The notes beneath the pieces were generated by a model that was not told the origin of the DNA, made no database searches, and worked only from the letters and a program-made list of their open reading frames with translations. Position numbers and translations under genes: made by a program. From contig DBBN01000055.1 of the NCBI GenBank assembly GCA_002292215.1, forward strand, positions 1 through 13,553: a stretch of 13,553 bases of DNA, in the 5' to 3' direction. This document shows, in pieces, positions 1 through 6,775 of this stretch; positions within the stretch are counted from its first letter, which is position 1, and the number at the start of each line of letters is the position of its first letter. This stretch comes from Glaciecola sp. UBA983 (lineage in GTDB: Bacteria > Pseudomonadota > Gammaproteobacteria > Enterobacterales > Alteromonadaceae).

Positions 1-1170
1 CAAGACTATAGCATTGATCCTGAAGGCTCTTTATCCGTGATCAGTGTAAGCAATGGTCTGCCAGCAGATACGGCTACAGCGATTTCATTTGAAGCATACA
101 ACGGCGAACAGACTGCTCTTGAGGCGCAAGGCATGTTATTTCCAAATCCTAATGGCCGCACAATTAACGGTGTGCTAATCAACAACACGGTTGCGCAAGA
201 TTTGGAGCCCGAGTACATCACTGCGACAAATACGACTGCCTATGTCACGCTACAAGAAAATAATGGTTTAGCAATCGTTGATTTATCTGATAACAGCGTC
301 TCAGTTGTTGGTCTTGGATTAAAAAATTGGGAAAATTTATTAATTGATAGTCAAGAGGACGGCATGGTTAGCTTTGCATCTTTTGATGGATTATACGGTG
401 CGTATCAACCTGATTCTATTGCAAATTTTTCATGGCAAGGACAAACCTTTTTGGTCACAGCTAATGAAGGTGATGCACGCGAATATTTCTTTGATGTTAC
501 CGATGAAGCGGCATGTACCGCAGCAAATGGCCAAGATTATGATGCCGGCGATGGCTGTTTAGCGTTTACAGATGAGTTCAAAATCAAAAATTTACCTGCA
601 GCACCTGGCAGTGCCTTTGAGATATTAGCAAATGATGACCGTGTACGTAACTTGCGAGTCACTTCCGCGGGTCCAACCAATGCTAACGGCGAGTATGAAA
701 TCGCAGTCGCATATGGAGCACGTTCTTTTACAATTTGGGATCAAAATGGCGTAGTAGTATTTGATTCGGCGGATCAAATGGAACGTATTACAGCGTCAAT
801 CTATGGTGATAGTTTTAATTCAACCGATGATGAAAATGCCAAAGATGATCGTTCAGAAAACAAAGGACCAGAGCCTGAAGCCATTACAGTTGGCATTGTC
901 GGTGACAAAACTTATGCATTTGTTGGTTTAGAGCGCATGGGCGGTATTATGATATTTGATATCACCAATCCATTCTCAGTGGATTTTGTTGATTACTACA
1001 ATAATCGCAACGTCACAGAAGGATTAAACTTTAATGATGCAATCGGCGATTTAGCACCAGAAAGTTTAGTGTTTATCCCAGCTAGTGATAGCCCGACAGC
1101 GACACCGTTATTATTGGTTGGTAACGAAGTCAGTGGCAGCTTAGCAGTCTGGGAAATCAGCGAAAAATAA
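1..1170 (+). CDS. Choice-of-anchor I family beta-propeller protein, C-terminal part (5' end outside window)
   Basis: The frame is open from the first base (QDYSIDPEGSLSVISVSNG...), so the gene begins upstream and at least 389 residues are visible. The protein has the repeating look of a secreted beta-propeller. It carries phrases I associate with the choice-of-anchor I family: YSIDPEGS near the left edge, FLVTANEGDAREYF about one third in, FTDEFKIKNLP, and the ending PLLLVGNEVSGSLAVWEIS. Such proteins are usually exported and extracellular or surface-bound; some are annotated as alkaline-phosphatase-like or mesenchyme-glycoprotein-like, but the reaction, if any, is unknown. The chain stops directly after the final propeller strand (AVWEISEK), with no PEP-CTERM, GlyGly-CTERM, LPXTG or hydrophobic tail, so this member seems to have no C-terminal anchor. 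An internal ATG at 37 is not a credible start. Two cysteines, in DEAACTAANG and GDGCLAF, could form a disulphide. Family assignment is fairly sure; function is not known. Confidence 0.8.
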   Translation, partial: QDYSIDPEGSLSVISVSNGLPADTATAISFEAYNGEQTALEAQGMLFPNPNGRTINGVLINNTVAQDLEPEYITATNTTAYVTLQENNGLAIVDLSDNSVSVVGLGLKNWENLLIDSQEDGMVSFASFDGLYGAYQPDSIANFSWQGQTFLVTANEGDAREYFFDVTDEAACTAANGQDYDAGDGCLAFTDEFKIKNLPAAPGSAFEILANDDRVRNLRVTSAGPTNANGEYEIAVAYGARSFTIWDQNGVVVFDSADQMERITASIYGDSFNSTDDENAKDDRSENKGPEPEAITVGIVGDKTYAFVGLERMGGIMIFDITNPFSVDFVDYYNNRNVTEGLNFNDAIGDLAPESLVFIPASDSPTATPLLLVGNEVSGSLAVWEISEK

Positions 1171-1192
1171 ACGACCACACAAGATCCGACTA

Positions 1193-1227
1193 AAACGTGC
1201 ACGCTATGATGGATTGTGTGCACGTTT
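1193..1227 (+). terminator. Hairpin terminator after the propeller gene
   Basis: A perfect 10-bp inverted repeat (AAACGTGCAC at 1193-1202, GTGCACGTTT at 1218-1227) encloses a 15-nt loop, 22 nt after the stop codon. The right arm ends in TTT, followed by GTTT. It is a plausible intrinsic terminator, although the loop is long and the T tract is short. Confidence 0.55.
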
Positions 1228-1408
1228 GTTTCCATCTAATTATCATCGTCAACATTTGGTAAATTTTAGGCTAGGAGCAATGGAAAAGTGCTCAATGAAA
1301 CACCAAATATTCATTTCCGCTTCCTGTGAAACCCGTTAAGTACTTTTTCCCTCGCAATTCATACACTAAATGTCTAAAATTGACAAAAAACAATAACAAC
1401 GAGTTGTC

Positions 1409-2683
1409 ATGCAATCCCCTTTATCAGTGTTAATTATTGGTGTCGGTGCCTTTACCCAAGGTCTAGCACAAACATTACAAGACGCAGGCGCCAACGTCAT
1501 CGTCTGGTTAAGTCGCGATTATGGTCATTATGGCCCGCAACAAATCTGTTCGACCTATGATGAGCATGATTTTGCCTCCCCTATCGAATTATTAGGCACA
1601 CACGCCTGTGACATCATGATCCCGATGTCGATTGATTGGGCGCAACAACCTTGGGCTCGAGAATTGTGTGCACGTGTAGCCGTATTCTGTCCTTCTGGCG
1701 ATGCGTTGTTAATTGAACGTGATCGTGCCTTTGCGCAACGCATTGGTGAAGATGCGGGCATTGTATTTCCACGCTCATTTGTCGCGAAAAATCGTCTAGA
1801 TGCACAAAGTTTTTTAGATACCCATCCAGATCCTTATGTGATCAAAAACACCCTTTGTTCACCGACTAGCCCTATCCATACTATTGTGTGCGAAACCTTA
1901 GCAGATACACAAAGTTGGTTGGATAGGATTGATTATGCTGAAGGCGTCTTTTTTCAAGAATACATGGGACATAAAGAAGCGGGTCATATTGTATTTGTAC
2001 AAAATGGAAACATCACCTCTTTGGTCAGTAACCAAGAATACAAACGCGCGTTTAACGGCAACATGGGAAAAATTGCAGGTGCGCCTTTGGGGGGATTGAT
2101 TGAAGCAGATCCTGATGATAAATACGATTTAGCTAAAAAATTAATTGCGCCACTGCAACCGTGGCTTAAACAAGTCAATTATACCGGCCCATTGCAAGTG
2201 ACGGCTATACTCAAAAATAATATTTGGTCAGTCATTGAGTACAATTCTCGTTTAGGGGTAACTTGTGGACCGATGATCATGCGAATGCTCAACAACCCAC
2301 TGGATATGCTGCGTGCCGTGATCGATGGCAGTAACTTTTCACCTGACTTTAATACTGATAAACCGATGGGATGTTCAATTACATTAGCAGGTTATGGTTA
2401 TCCGTTTTTAGAAGTGACAGGTCCATCCTTCCCACTAACATTACCAACAGCATTGTCTAGCGATAAGGGTGATGTATGGCTTAATGAAGTCAAAGCAGGA
2501 AAACCACTCTCGCCATCTGAAGTGTTAGCCGATGGACACCGTTTATTAGATGTGAACGCCTTTGGTCAAGATAAAGACACAGCAGTAGCACGCGCATATG
2601 CACTAATGCAGGATGTGGGTTGTTCAAATAGTTATTATCGCACCGATATTGGTAACACCATGTGGCCACCCGGAGCCGAATAA
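1409..2683 (+). CDS. PurD-like ATP-grasp ligase paralogue (424 aa), substrate unknown
   Basis: This is an ATP-grasp enzyme with the full length and domain order of phosphoribosylamine-glycine ligase (PurD, about 430 aa). It has an N-terminal Rossmann-like segment (LIIGVGAFTQGL, residues 8-19). An ATP-grasp core follows: YVIKN at 143-147, FFQEYMGHKEAG at 181-192, NQEYKRAFNGNMGKIAG at 208-224, and VIEYNSRLG at 275-283. The C-terminal lobe has GYGYPFLEVTGP at 328-339 and YYRTDIG at 409-415, the latter matching PurD's YRxDIG ending. Two PurD signatures are changed. The glycine-rich ADGLAAGKGV loop is replaced by NTLCSPTSPIHT, and FNxRFGDPE is replaced by YNSRLGVTC. It is therefore probably not the purine enzyme but a paralogue ligating another amine/carboxylate pair. 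The stop overlaps the racemase start (TAATG), so the two are almost certainly co-translated. No strong ribosome binding site or promoter was seen; TAAAAT at 1375-1380 is a possible -10. The fold is confident; the reaction is unknown. Confidence 0.8.
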   Translation: MQSPLSVLIIGVGAFTQGLAQTLQDAGANVIVWLSRDYGHYGPQQICSTYDEHDFASPIELLGTHACDIMIPMSIDWAQQPWARELCARVAVFCPSGDALLIERDRAFAQRIGEDAGIVFPRSFVAKNRLDAQSFLDTHPDPYVIKNTLCSPTSPIHTIVCETLADTQSWLDRIDYAEGVFFQEYMGHKEAGHIVFVQNGNITSLVSNQEYKRAFNGNMGKIAGAPLGGLIEADPDDKYDLAKKLIAPLQPWLKQVNYTGPLQVTAILKNNIWSVIEYNSRLGVTCGPMIMRMLNNPLDMLRAVIDGSNFSPDFNTDKPMGCSITLAGYGYPFLEVTGPSFPLTLPTALSSDKGDVWLNEVKAGKPLSPSEVLADGHRLLDVNAFGQDKDTAVARAYALMQDVGCSNSYYRTDIGNTMWPPGAE

Positions 2684-3888
2684 TGAAAGATAACAACACT
2701 TATTTAAAAACGAAGTCATCGAATCATTATGCAGGGATCCGTAGTGCATGGGTTGAAATTGACCATGCTCAATTAATCAAAAACTTTGCATTGATTAACG
2801 CCGATACCCCGCCGCATTTAAAAAAACTCTGTGTGGTTAAAGACCAGGCCTATGGTCATGGCGCAGTCGGTGTAGCTCAAGCTGCTGCTGCTGCCGGCTA
2901 TGATTATTTAGCAGTCGAAACCATCGATGAAGCCATTGAATTACGCGAAGCTGACATAAGCCTACCGATACTGATTTTTGGCGAAGTCAGTGATGCCGAA
3001 TTTGCAGCATGTTTGGCTTACCAAATCACGTGTTGTGTGAATGATATTGATAAAGCCACCCGTTTTAACGACATGGTAGAGGCCTATGCAGCGCAACATG
3101 ATTCTTCTAGTTCTGCTGATATCAATTCAATCAATATCCACATTGAAATTGATACCGGGATGAGTCGTTGGGGTGTGCGCTGGGATAATGCACTACCCGT
3201 TATTGAACATTTGCATGAACACTGTCCTTACCTCAATATTGAGGGGATCATGAGTCATTTTGCCATGTCAGATGAAGCTGATAAAACCTATGCTAACACT
3301 CAGCACAGCAGGTTCGTCACTGTAATAGATGCTATTGCAAAAGCCGATATCCAAATAGAGCTAGTCCACATGTCCAATACGGGTGGATTACTTGACTTAC
3401 CCCATGCTCATTTTACTATGATCAGAAGTGGGATTTTGCATTTAGGTGTGTACCCGTCATTAGTGTGCAAACGCATCGAAGGATTAGCACCTGTGATGTC
3501 AGTAAAGGCAAGCATCCCCGCTTTACGGCAATTACGTGAAGGCGATCGTGTTGGCTATGGTATGCATTTTACCGCTACTAAACCAATGCAAATTGCTATC
3601 TTGCCCATTGGCTATGGTGATGGTTATCCCCGAGTACGTAATGAGGGTTACGTACTGATTCATGGTGAACGTTGTCCTGTTGTCGGGGGTAATGCGATGG
3701 ATGCAACTATGGTCGATGTGTCACATTTACCAGATGTGGCGATTGGTGATGAAGTGATATTGATGGGTGGGCAAGGTGAGGAATGGATCGACCCACGCGA
3801 TTTAGTCAAATGGAAAAAAACTGTGTGTTATGAAATTCTTACGGGATGGCGGTCGCGGTTGCCGAGAAGGTATATAGGTGACATGTAA
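2683..3888 (+). CDS. Alanine racemase family PLP enzyme (401 aa)
   Basis: This is a fold-type III PLP enzyme of the alanine racemase family. The PLP lysine is K53 in VVKDQAYGHG (canonical form VVKANAYGHG). DTGMSRWGV (157-165) matches DTGMgRlGv, and MIRSGILHLGVYPS (246-259) the RxGI..PS region. The catalytic tyrosine is Y292 in VGYGMHF. GYGDGYPR (310-317), GGNAMDATMVDVS (335-347) and the ending CYEILTGWRSRLPRRY (382-397) complete the family pattern. The ATG at 2683 is preferred: GGAG lies 7 nt upstream (2672-2675), the start overlaps the ligase stop, and the earlier in-frame ATG at 2662 lies inside the ligase with no ribosome site. At 401 aa it is longer than typical Alr (about 360), with roughly 20 extra N-terminal residues and no signal peptide, so it should be cytoplasmic. 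That argues against the periplasmic broad-spectrum racemases. Several motif positions deviate, so the substrate may not be alanine. The coupling to an ATP-grasp ligase suggests it feeds a D-amino acid to that enzyme (inference). Confidence 0.85.
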   Translation: MKDNNTYLKTKSSNHYAGIRSAWVEIDHAQLIKNFALINADTPPHLKKLCVVKDQAYGHGAVGVAQAAAAAGYDYLAVETIDEAIELREADISLPILIFGEVSDAEFAACLAYQITCCVNDIDKATRFNDMVEAYAAQHDSSSSADINSINIHIEIDTGMSRWGVRWDNALPVIEHLHEHCPYLNIEGIMSHFAMSDEADKTYANTQHSRFVTVIDAIAKADIQIELVHMSNTGGLLDLPHAHFTMIRSGILHLGVYPSLVCKRIEGLAPVMSVKASIPALRQLREGDRVGYGMHFTATKPMQIAILPIGYGDGYPRVRNEGYVLIHGERCPVVGGNAMDATMVDVSHLPDVAIGDEVILMGGQGEEWIDPRDLVKWKKTVCYEILTGWRSRLPRRYIGDM

Positions 3889-3916
3889 ACTCGGATTAGA
3901 TATTAATGCAGTCTCT

Positions 3917-4072
3917 TTAAGCTTTATCAGCATCTGTCTTACTTCCGTATGCGCGTTTATTTTTATCGTCATTCACCCATGCATATACTATGACTTTAGA
4001 CTCTAAATGATAACGAAAAAACAAACTATATTGTTGGAATAATAATGATGGCGATTCCTGGATTATAAAGCG
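3917..4072 (-). pseudogene. Remnant of a YhaV-type RNase toxin gene
   Basis: This minus-strand open stretch of 51 codons has no start codon. Its core reads FQQYSLFFRYHLESK, then VIVYAWVNDDKNKRAYGSKT, then DADKA-stop. It closely resembles the C-terminal core of YhaV-family toxins (FFQQYRLFFRY, then VIVYAWVNDE, then KRAYxSxxDAY). YhaV is the ribosome-dependent mRNA interferase of the PrlF-YhaV (SohA) toxin-antitoxin module. An in-frame TGA at 4073-4075 cuts off everything N-terminal to the core. The tail is lost right after the DAY position, where the family continues with VFRKML and a short GxPPxDW end. No PrlF-like antitoxin reading frame is visible nearby. Upstream on the same strand a second open stretch (4026-4202, about 58 codons) has no start and resembles nothing I recognise. 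This is the only gene-like content of the 388-base gap between the racemase and rpsO, apart from the terminator. Confidence 0.72.
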
Positions 4073-4223
4073 TCAAAATTTTTCCAATGGACACCGCACC
4101 ATATTTACCTTTATTTTTCCAATATGCGGCATTATCAGTGCATGTATCGTTTAAAAGTTCATTTCTAATTAAACAAGCAAAGTTATCAACAGCCCAGAGA
4201 TATTAACGCTATGTCACCCATAA

Positions 4224-4260
4224 AAAAAGGCGCTTAATCATTACAATTAAGCGCCTTTTT
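4224..4260 (-). terminator. Strong terminator of rpsO, possibly bidirectional
   Basis: A perfect 15-bp inverted repeat (4224-4238 with 4246-4260) with a 7-nt loop has a GC core, GGCGC/GCGCC, bounded by A and T runs. It lies 17 nt past the rpsO stop. On the minus strand the stem ends in a run of Ts. The matching A/T flanks would also let it stop transcripts arriving from the racemase side. Confidence 0.92.
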
Positions 4261-4276
4261 AACGTTATTGCCAGTC

Positions 4277-4546
4277 TTAGCGACGAAGGCCTAAACGTTT
4301 GATCAGGTCTTGATATGCTTCAAGATTTTTACCTTTAAGGTAGTCTAACAATTTACGACGGGTAGAAACCATACGTAGTAAACCACGACGTGAGTGGTGA
4401 TCTTTTTTGTGAGACTTAAAGTGACCTTGAAGCTTGTTGATGTTGTGCGTTAACAAAGCAACTTGTACTTGAGGTGAACCAGTGTCGCCTTCTTTAGTTG
4501 CATAGTCTGCTACGATTGCAGCGATTTCTTGTGTACTTAGTGACAT
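4277..4546 (-). CDS. rpsO: 30S ribosomal protein S15
   Basis: This 89-aa protein has the standard S15 length and organisation. The [13 protein letters not shown] helix start, the conserved [22 protein letters not shown] segment that contacts 16S rRNA helices 20-22, and the LIKRLGLRR ending are all present. S15 is a primary binding protein of the 30S platform. GGAG (4553-4556 on the complement) lies 6 nt upstream of the ATG. The gene has its own promoter and a strong terminator and so stands alone. In most gammaproteobacteria rpsO sits between truB and pnp, with almost no insert on the truB side. Here a broken exported-protein gene lies between truB and rpsO, and a toxin remnant plus a convergent racemase gene follow where pnp is expected. 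The leader of about 60 nt could hold the S15 autoregulatory site known in E. coli, but I could not fold a convincing pseudoknot by eye. Confidence 0.98.
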   Translation of the reverse strand: MSLSTQEIAAIVADYATKEGDTGSPQVQVALLTHNINKLQGHFKSHKKDHHSRRGLLRMVSTRRKLLDYLKGKNLEAYQDLIKRLGLRR

Positions 4547-4614
4547 AATTATCTCCAGATAGAGTGAATGTAAACACAGCCAATCACTAATTCAGCCATG
4601 TCGAAGAGTCGCGT

Positions 4615-4642
4615 ATTATACGGATGTTGTACAAGAACGCAA
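4615..4642 (-). promoter_or_regulatory. rpsO promoter
   Basis: Read on the minus strand, TTGCGT (4637-4642) is followed by a 16-nt spacer and a perfect TATAAT (4615-4620). The start codon is about 68 nt downstream of the -10 box. This supplies rpsO independently of the truB operon, whose transcripts end at the 5236-5262 hairpin. Confidence 0.7.
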
Positions 4643-4732
4643 GTGAAGAATTAGAACAAGGACTAACTATATTAGTAATCCAGTTAAACATTCCCGCTTC
4701 AATTTACTTTCTCATCAACTTGACTGACCTAA

Positions 4733-4738
4733 TATAAT
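4733..4738 (+). promoter_or_regulatory. Possible -10 box for the small exported-protein gene
   Basis: A perfect TATAAT lies 44 nt upstream of the ATG at 4783. No good -35 is found at the normal distance. TTGACT at 4720-4725 is too close to it, but could pair with a poor TACGGT at 4743-4748 over 17 nt. A promoter in this short gap is likely; the exact element is uncertain. Confidence 0.35.
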
Positions 4739-4782
4739 GTAATACGGTGGTTTCAACTAATAATGTTCTTTAAGAGGTTATA

Positions 4783-5230
4783 ATGAAATATTTATATAGT
4801 TTACTATTTTTTTTGTTCGTTTCTTTCTATTGCAAGTGATGAGCCCATATATAATACCATTTTAGTTAAACATGATTCAGTAAGTAATCTCATTGAACAC
4901 AATTATATCTCAGAAGCAATGACAACAACTTTTTCTCAAATTCTGGCTGAAAATCAAATTTCAAATGAAAACGCAACATTAACTTACCAGAGAATATTCA
5001 ACCCTGAACAGACGCAGCAACGCTTTATTGATATCCCTCCACCAGGTACACCACGTGAAGGAGATAAGAAAAACTTAATTTATAAATTTGAACTCAATGG
5101 TTTTATATACGAAGCAGACGTTTCAATGATTTATTACAAGGATCCTGAAACCGGTGCAACATACTGGTTAATCGAGAAATCAAGCGCTAAAATAATCGGT
5201 AAAATAGATAAATTTACTGATGAGAAATAA
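4783..5230 (+). pseudogene. Small exported protein of unknown function, frameshifted in a poly-T run of the signal peptide
   Basis: The ATG at 4783 has a good ribosome site (GAGG at 4774-4777, 5 nt spacing). It opens with a signal-peptide-like MKYLYSLLFF, but as written the frame ends after 18 codons. The long frame downstream is open from 4787 to the stop at 5228-5230 and has no start of its own before the ATG at 4919. Removing one T from the eight-T run at 4807-4814 joins the two into a 148-aa protein starting MKYLYSLLFFCSFLSIASDE. That is a typical signal peptide with likely cleavage after SIA. The mature part, about 130 residues, has no motif I recognise; it includes PPPGTPREGDKK and a C-terminal beta-like stretch with YKFELNGFIYEADVSMIYYK and TYWLIEKS. 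The ATG at 4919 has no ribosome site and would remove the signal peptide, so it is not a credible start. The break may be a sequencing error, a dead gene, or a slipped-strand phase switch. The region is AT-rich and not part of the usual truB-rpsO arrangement, so it is probably acquired. Confidence 0.75.
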
Positions 5231-5235
5231 CTAAT

Positions 5236-5262
5236 AAAAAAGGGCGTTTAACGCCCTTTTTT
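5236..5262. terminator. Bidirectional terminator between the small exported gene and truB
   Basis: AAAAAAGGGCG (5236-5246) and CGCCCTTTTTT (5252-5262) form an 11-bp stem with a 5-nt loop. It lies 5 nt after the stop of the plus-strand gene and 10 nt after the truB stop on the other strand. A and T runs on both flanks make it work in both directions, so it ends the truB operon before rpsO. Confidence 0.92.
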
Positions 5263-5272
5263 ATTTTAGCAG

Positions 5273-6268
5273 TTAAGTTGCATATACCACCACCCGTTTA
5301 GGCTGCAATTGCCCATCGGGTTTAAGCTCGGCGACAGCATAAATCGCGCCAAACTCATCATATATTTTAACCTGTTCGAGCCCATCAGCTGACAATGCCA
5401 TTGCTTTTACATCAACAACGCTCTCATCAACCACGGCAGGCGTAATCTTTTCAGGAATAAATGGCATACCCACTTTAACCCCAGTGATCTGAGTCGGTGT
5501 CGCGACGGTAGATCCTAACGCATATAATGGTGTATCCATAGGCAATAAAAGAGGATCAATGAACGCATGGTGCTCACTCCCCTTATCAACACGATGTTCA
5601 TTCACCATCGCTTGCAATGCATCCAGACTTAGCATTTTATCACTTGGATAACCCGCAACTTGAGAACGATGTAGACGACTGACATACGCACCACAGCCTA
5701 ATACCTGTCCGATATCATCTACTAATGAACGAATATAGGTGCCTTTAGAACAGTGCACACGTAAATCAACTTCAACCCCTTCAATGCGTAATACATCAAT
5801 AGCAAACAAGGTGATATCACGAGCCGGACGCTCGATTTCAATACCTTGACGGGCATACCAATACAATGGTTTACCTTGGTGCTTTAATGCAGAAAACATC
5901 GAAGGTATTTGTTTGGATGCACCCAAGAAGCTCAAACACGCTTGGGTGATTTCTTCAGGTGTAGATATCACTGGCAATGTCGAGACCACTTCACCATCGG
6001 CATCGGAGGTAGTGGTACGAATGCCCAAAGTTGCAGTCACTTCATAGGTTTTATCTGCATTGAGTAAAAACTGTGAAAATTTTGTCGCTTCACCCAAACA
6101 AATTGGTAACATACCGCTAGCTAATGGATCAAGCGCGCCTGTGTGACCGGCTTTCGCCGCGCCATACATAGCGCGTACTTTCTGCAATACCATATTGGAC
6201 GATTCACCAAGTGGCTTATCCAACAAAAACACACCGTTAATTGCACGGCCTTTACGACGACGTCCCAT
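5273..6268 (-). CDS. truB: tRNA pseudouridine(55) synthase TruB
   Basis: The 331-aa protein belongs to the TruB family, which converts U55 in the T-loop of nearly all elongator tRNAs to pseudouridine. KPLG (residues 18-21) and HTGALDPLASGMLP (42-55) contain the catalytic aspartate D47. Y75 in ADKTYEV and R180 in CSKGTYIRSLVDDIG correspond to E. coli D48, Y76 and R181 with a constant offset of one, so the active site is complete. The C-terminal third is the PUA-like RNA-binding domain and is less conserved. The start lies 3 nt after the rbfA stop, with an AGAG ribosome site inside the end of rbfA, so the two are translationally coupled. It is the last gene of the operon, which ends at the 5236-5262 terminator. 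Confidence 0.97.
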   Translation of the reverse strand: MGRRRKGRAINGVFLLDKPLGESSNMVLQKVRAMYGAAKAGHTGALDPLASGMLPICLGEATKFSQFLLNADKTYEVTATLGIRTTTSDADGEVVSTLPVISTPEEITQACLSFLGASKQIPSMFSALKHQGKPLYWYARQGIEIERPARDITLFAIDVLRIEGVEVDLRVHCSKGTYIRSLVDDIGQVLGCGAYVSRLHRSQVAGYPSDKMLSLDALQAMVNEHRVDKGSEHHAFIDPLLLPMDTPLYALGSTVATPTQITGVKVGMPFIPEKITPAVVDESVVDVKAMALSADGLEQVKIYDEFGAIYAVAELKPDGQLQPKRVVVYAT

Positions 6269-6271
6269 GCT

Positions 6272-6721
6272 TTACTCTGCGGGTTTGTTATCGTCAGAAG
6301 CATGGCCAGCATCTGTATGATTATCAGCATTGGTATCTGAATTTGCACCGCGCTTGGCTTCTTCTTCACGTGTTACTTGAGACACGATATTAGAAATACG
6401 CATGCCTTCAGTAATAGAACGGTCTTGAATAAATTTTAACGCAGGCGTGTTACGCATGCGCACACGACGAGATAACAAACCACGAACAAAGCTTTTGCCT
6501 TCTTCTAATAACGCCATCGACGCTTTGACTTTTTCTTCGTCCATTTCTAAAAATGTAACATAGACTTTTGCATGAGCAAGATCACGAGAGATCTCAACAC
6601 CCGACACTGTAACCATACATAAGTCAGGAGCTTGATGTTTAAATTCTTGATTTAAAATGCTCGCAATTTCTTTATGTACTTGCTGCGAGACTCTATCGGT
6701 ACGCGAAAATTCACGAGCCAT
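6272..6721 (-). CDS. rbfA: 30S ribosome-binding factor RbfA
   Basis: The 149-aa protein begins MAREFSRTDRVSQQVHKEIA and continues with TVSGVEISRDLAHAKVYVTF, the hallmark start of RbfA. RbfA is a KH-fold protein that binds the 30S subunit near the 5' end of 16S rRNA and acts in late maturation and cold adaptation. PALKFIQDRSITEGMRISNIV is the conserved C-terminal part of the fold. The last 35 or so residues (EEEAKRGANSDTNADNHTDAG...) are a low-complexity hydrophilic tail, longer than in E. coli RbfA (133 aa) and probably disordered. AGGA (6730-6733 on the complement) lies 8 nt before the ATG. It sits between infB and truB, with 3 nt to truB and a hairpin on the infB side. Confidence 0.97.
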   Translation of the reverse strand: MAREFSRTDRVSQQVHKEIASILNQEFKHQAPDLCMVTVSGVEISRDLAHAKVYVTFLEMDEEKVKASMALLEEGKSFVRGLLSRRVRMRNTPALKFIQDRSITEGMRISNIVSQVTREEEAKRGANSDTNADNHTDAGHASDDNKPAE

Positions 6722-6775
6722 AATATATATCCTATCTGTGATCGACTCAATTTGAAGCGATCTATATAAACGAAA

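Noticed and set aside
1275..1293. Inverted repeat GAGCA-N9-TGCTC upstream of the ligase gene
   Set aside because: Five-base arms with a 9-nt spacer are expected by chance; it is neither a good terminator nor a recognisable operator.
2662..2682. Upstream ATG for the racemase
   Set aside because: It lies inside the ligase gene with no ribosome site; the ATG at 2683 has GGAG at 7 nt and the TAATG coupling.
4547..4614. S15 autoregulatory pseudoknot in the rpsO leader
   Set aside because: The leader has suitable length, but I could not find convincing complementary segments by eye, so I do not annotate it.
4783..4836. Lipoprotein lipobox in the repaired small exported protein (cysteine after LFF)
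   Set aside because: LFFC does not fit the small-residue requirement before the cysteine, and a better signal peptidase I site (SIA) follows.
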